DNA from: Bacillota bacterium
Lineage (GTDB): Bacteria; Bacillota; Clostridia; Acetivibrionales; DTU013
Assembly (NCBI GenBank): GCA_023409615.1
Contig: JAEYRF010000147.1
Coordinates: 1 to 15,283 of the forward strand
DNA length: 15,283 bases
Direction: 5' to 3'
Below, one piece after another: positions 15,232 to 15,283 of this stretch (position 1 is its first letter; every line of letters begins with the position of its first letter). Below the pieces are notes generated by a model. It did no database searches. It had not been told where the DNA came from and saw nothing but the letters and a program-made list of their open reading frames with translations. The translations under genes were made by a program, and so were the position numbers.

Positions 15232-15269
15232 AAAAAAACCTTCAGGACTAAAGTCCCCAAGGTTTTTTT
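15232..15269. terminator. Bidirectional terminator next to the tRNA
   Basis: AAAAAAACCTT (15232-15242) pairs with AAGGTTTTTTT (15259-15269), with an inner GGAC/GTCC stem. It can end the minus-strand tRNA transcript and any plus-strand transcript of the module at 15146-15219. On the minus strand the stem starts directly after the tRNA CCA end. Confidence 0.85.
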
Positions 15270-15283
15270 GGTCGGAGTGGCGG
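15269..15283 (-). tRNA. 3' end of a tRNA, probably tRNA-Pro (cut by the window edge)
   Basis: On the minus strand the last 15 bases read CCGCCACTCCGACCA: the end of a T-stem, the 3' acceptor strand CACTCCG, discriminator A and an encoded CCA. The implied 5' acceptor strand CGGAGTG is typical of bacterial tRNA-Pro. The anticodon lies outside the window, so identity is inferred. Confidence 0.7.

Noticed and set aside
1..15283. CRISPR array, transposase, integrase, toxin-antitoxin or phage-defence genes
   Set aside because: No regularly spaced repeats and none of these protein families were found on either strand.

Overview
The window looks like a chromosomal segment of a Gram-positive, anaerobic member of the Clostridia (Bacillota). 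Evidence: strong GGAGG-type ribosome binding sites, GTG and TTG starts, many intrinsic terminators, a low-to-moderate GC content, an IreB/RuvX/DUF1292 gene neighbourhood, a ferredoxin-tailed aldo/keto reductase and an SLH-type exported protein. The genus cannot be settled from sequence alone. Nothing looks like a phage, plasmid or insertion sequence; most of the window is ordinary housekeeping and accessory chromosome.

Layout, left to right. A structured non-coding stretch (1-125) and a terminator precede secG, then rnr (RNase R); no smpB follows rnr. A small HPr-like gene lies on the minus strand between rnr and mtaB, with its own promoter divergent from that of mtaB. mtaB (tRNA ms2t6A methylthiotransferase) and ireB follow. 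Next come an aldo/keto reductase with two [4Fe-4S] motifs, ruvX and an acidic DUF1292 gene, so the reductase sits inside the usual ireB-ruvX-DUF1292 order. A PilZ (c-di-GMP receptor) gene on the minus strand and a DUF3048 lipoprotein gene on the plus strand are divergent. The lipoprotein gene converges on a class-III aminotransferase gene with only 6 bp between stop codons. The aminotransferase is divergent from a GH42 beta-galactosidase, which converges on a large exported SLH-repeat protein. The right edge is about 500 bp of non-coding DNA, a bidirectional terminator and the 3' end of a tRNA (probably tRNA-Pro) on the minus strand.

The genes cover protein export (secG), RNA decay and tRNA modification (rnr, mtaB), replication or rRNA upkeep (ruvX), Ser/Thr-kinase-linked envelope control (ireB), c-di-GMP signalling (PilZ), redox and amino-acid metabolism, sugar hydrolysis, and cell-surface proteins. 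They do not form one pathway.

The most unusual content is non-coding. Two copies of a palindromic intergenic element lie at about 5252-5325 and 7117-7224; their outer stems show compensatory differences, and one copy supplies the stop codon of the PilZ gene. Two partly similar hairpin-rich modules lie at the two ends of the window; each ends in a GGGTTCA...TCGCC motif just before an intrinsic terminator, and the right one folds like a tRNA T-arm. No defence system, CRISPR array or complete novel operon was found.
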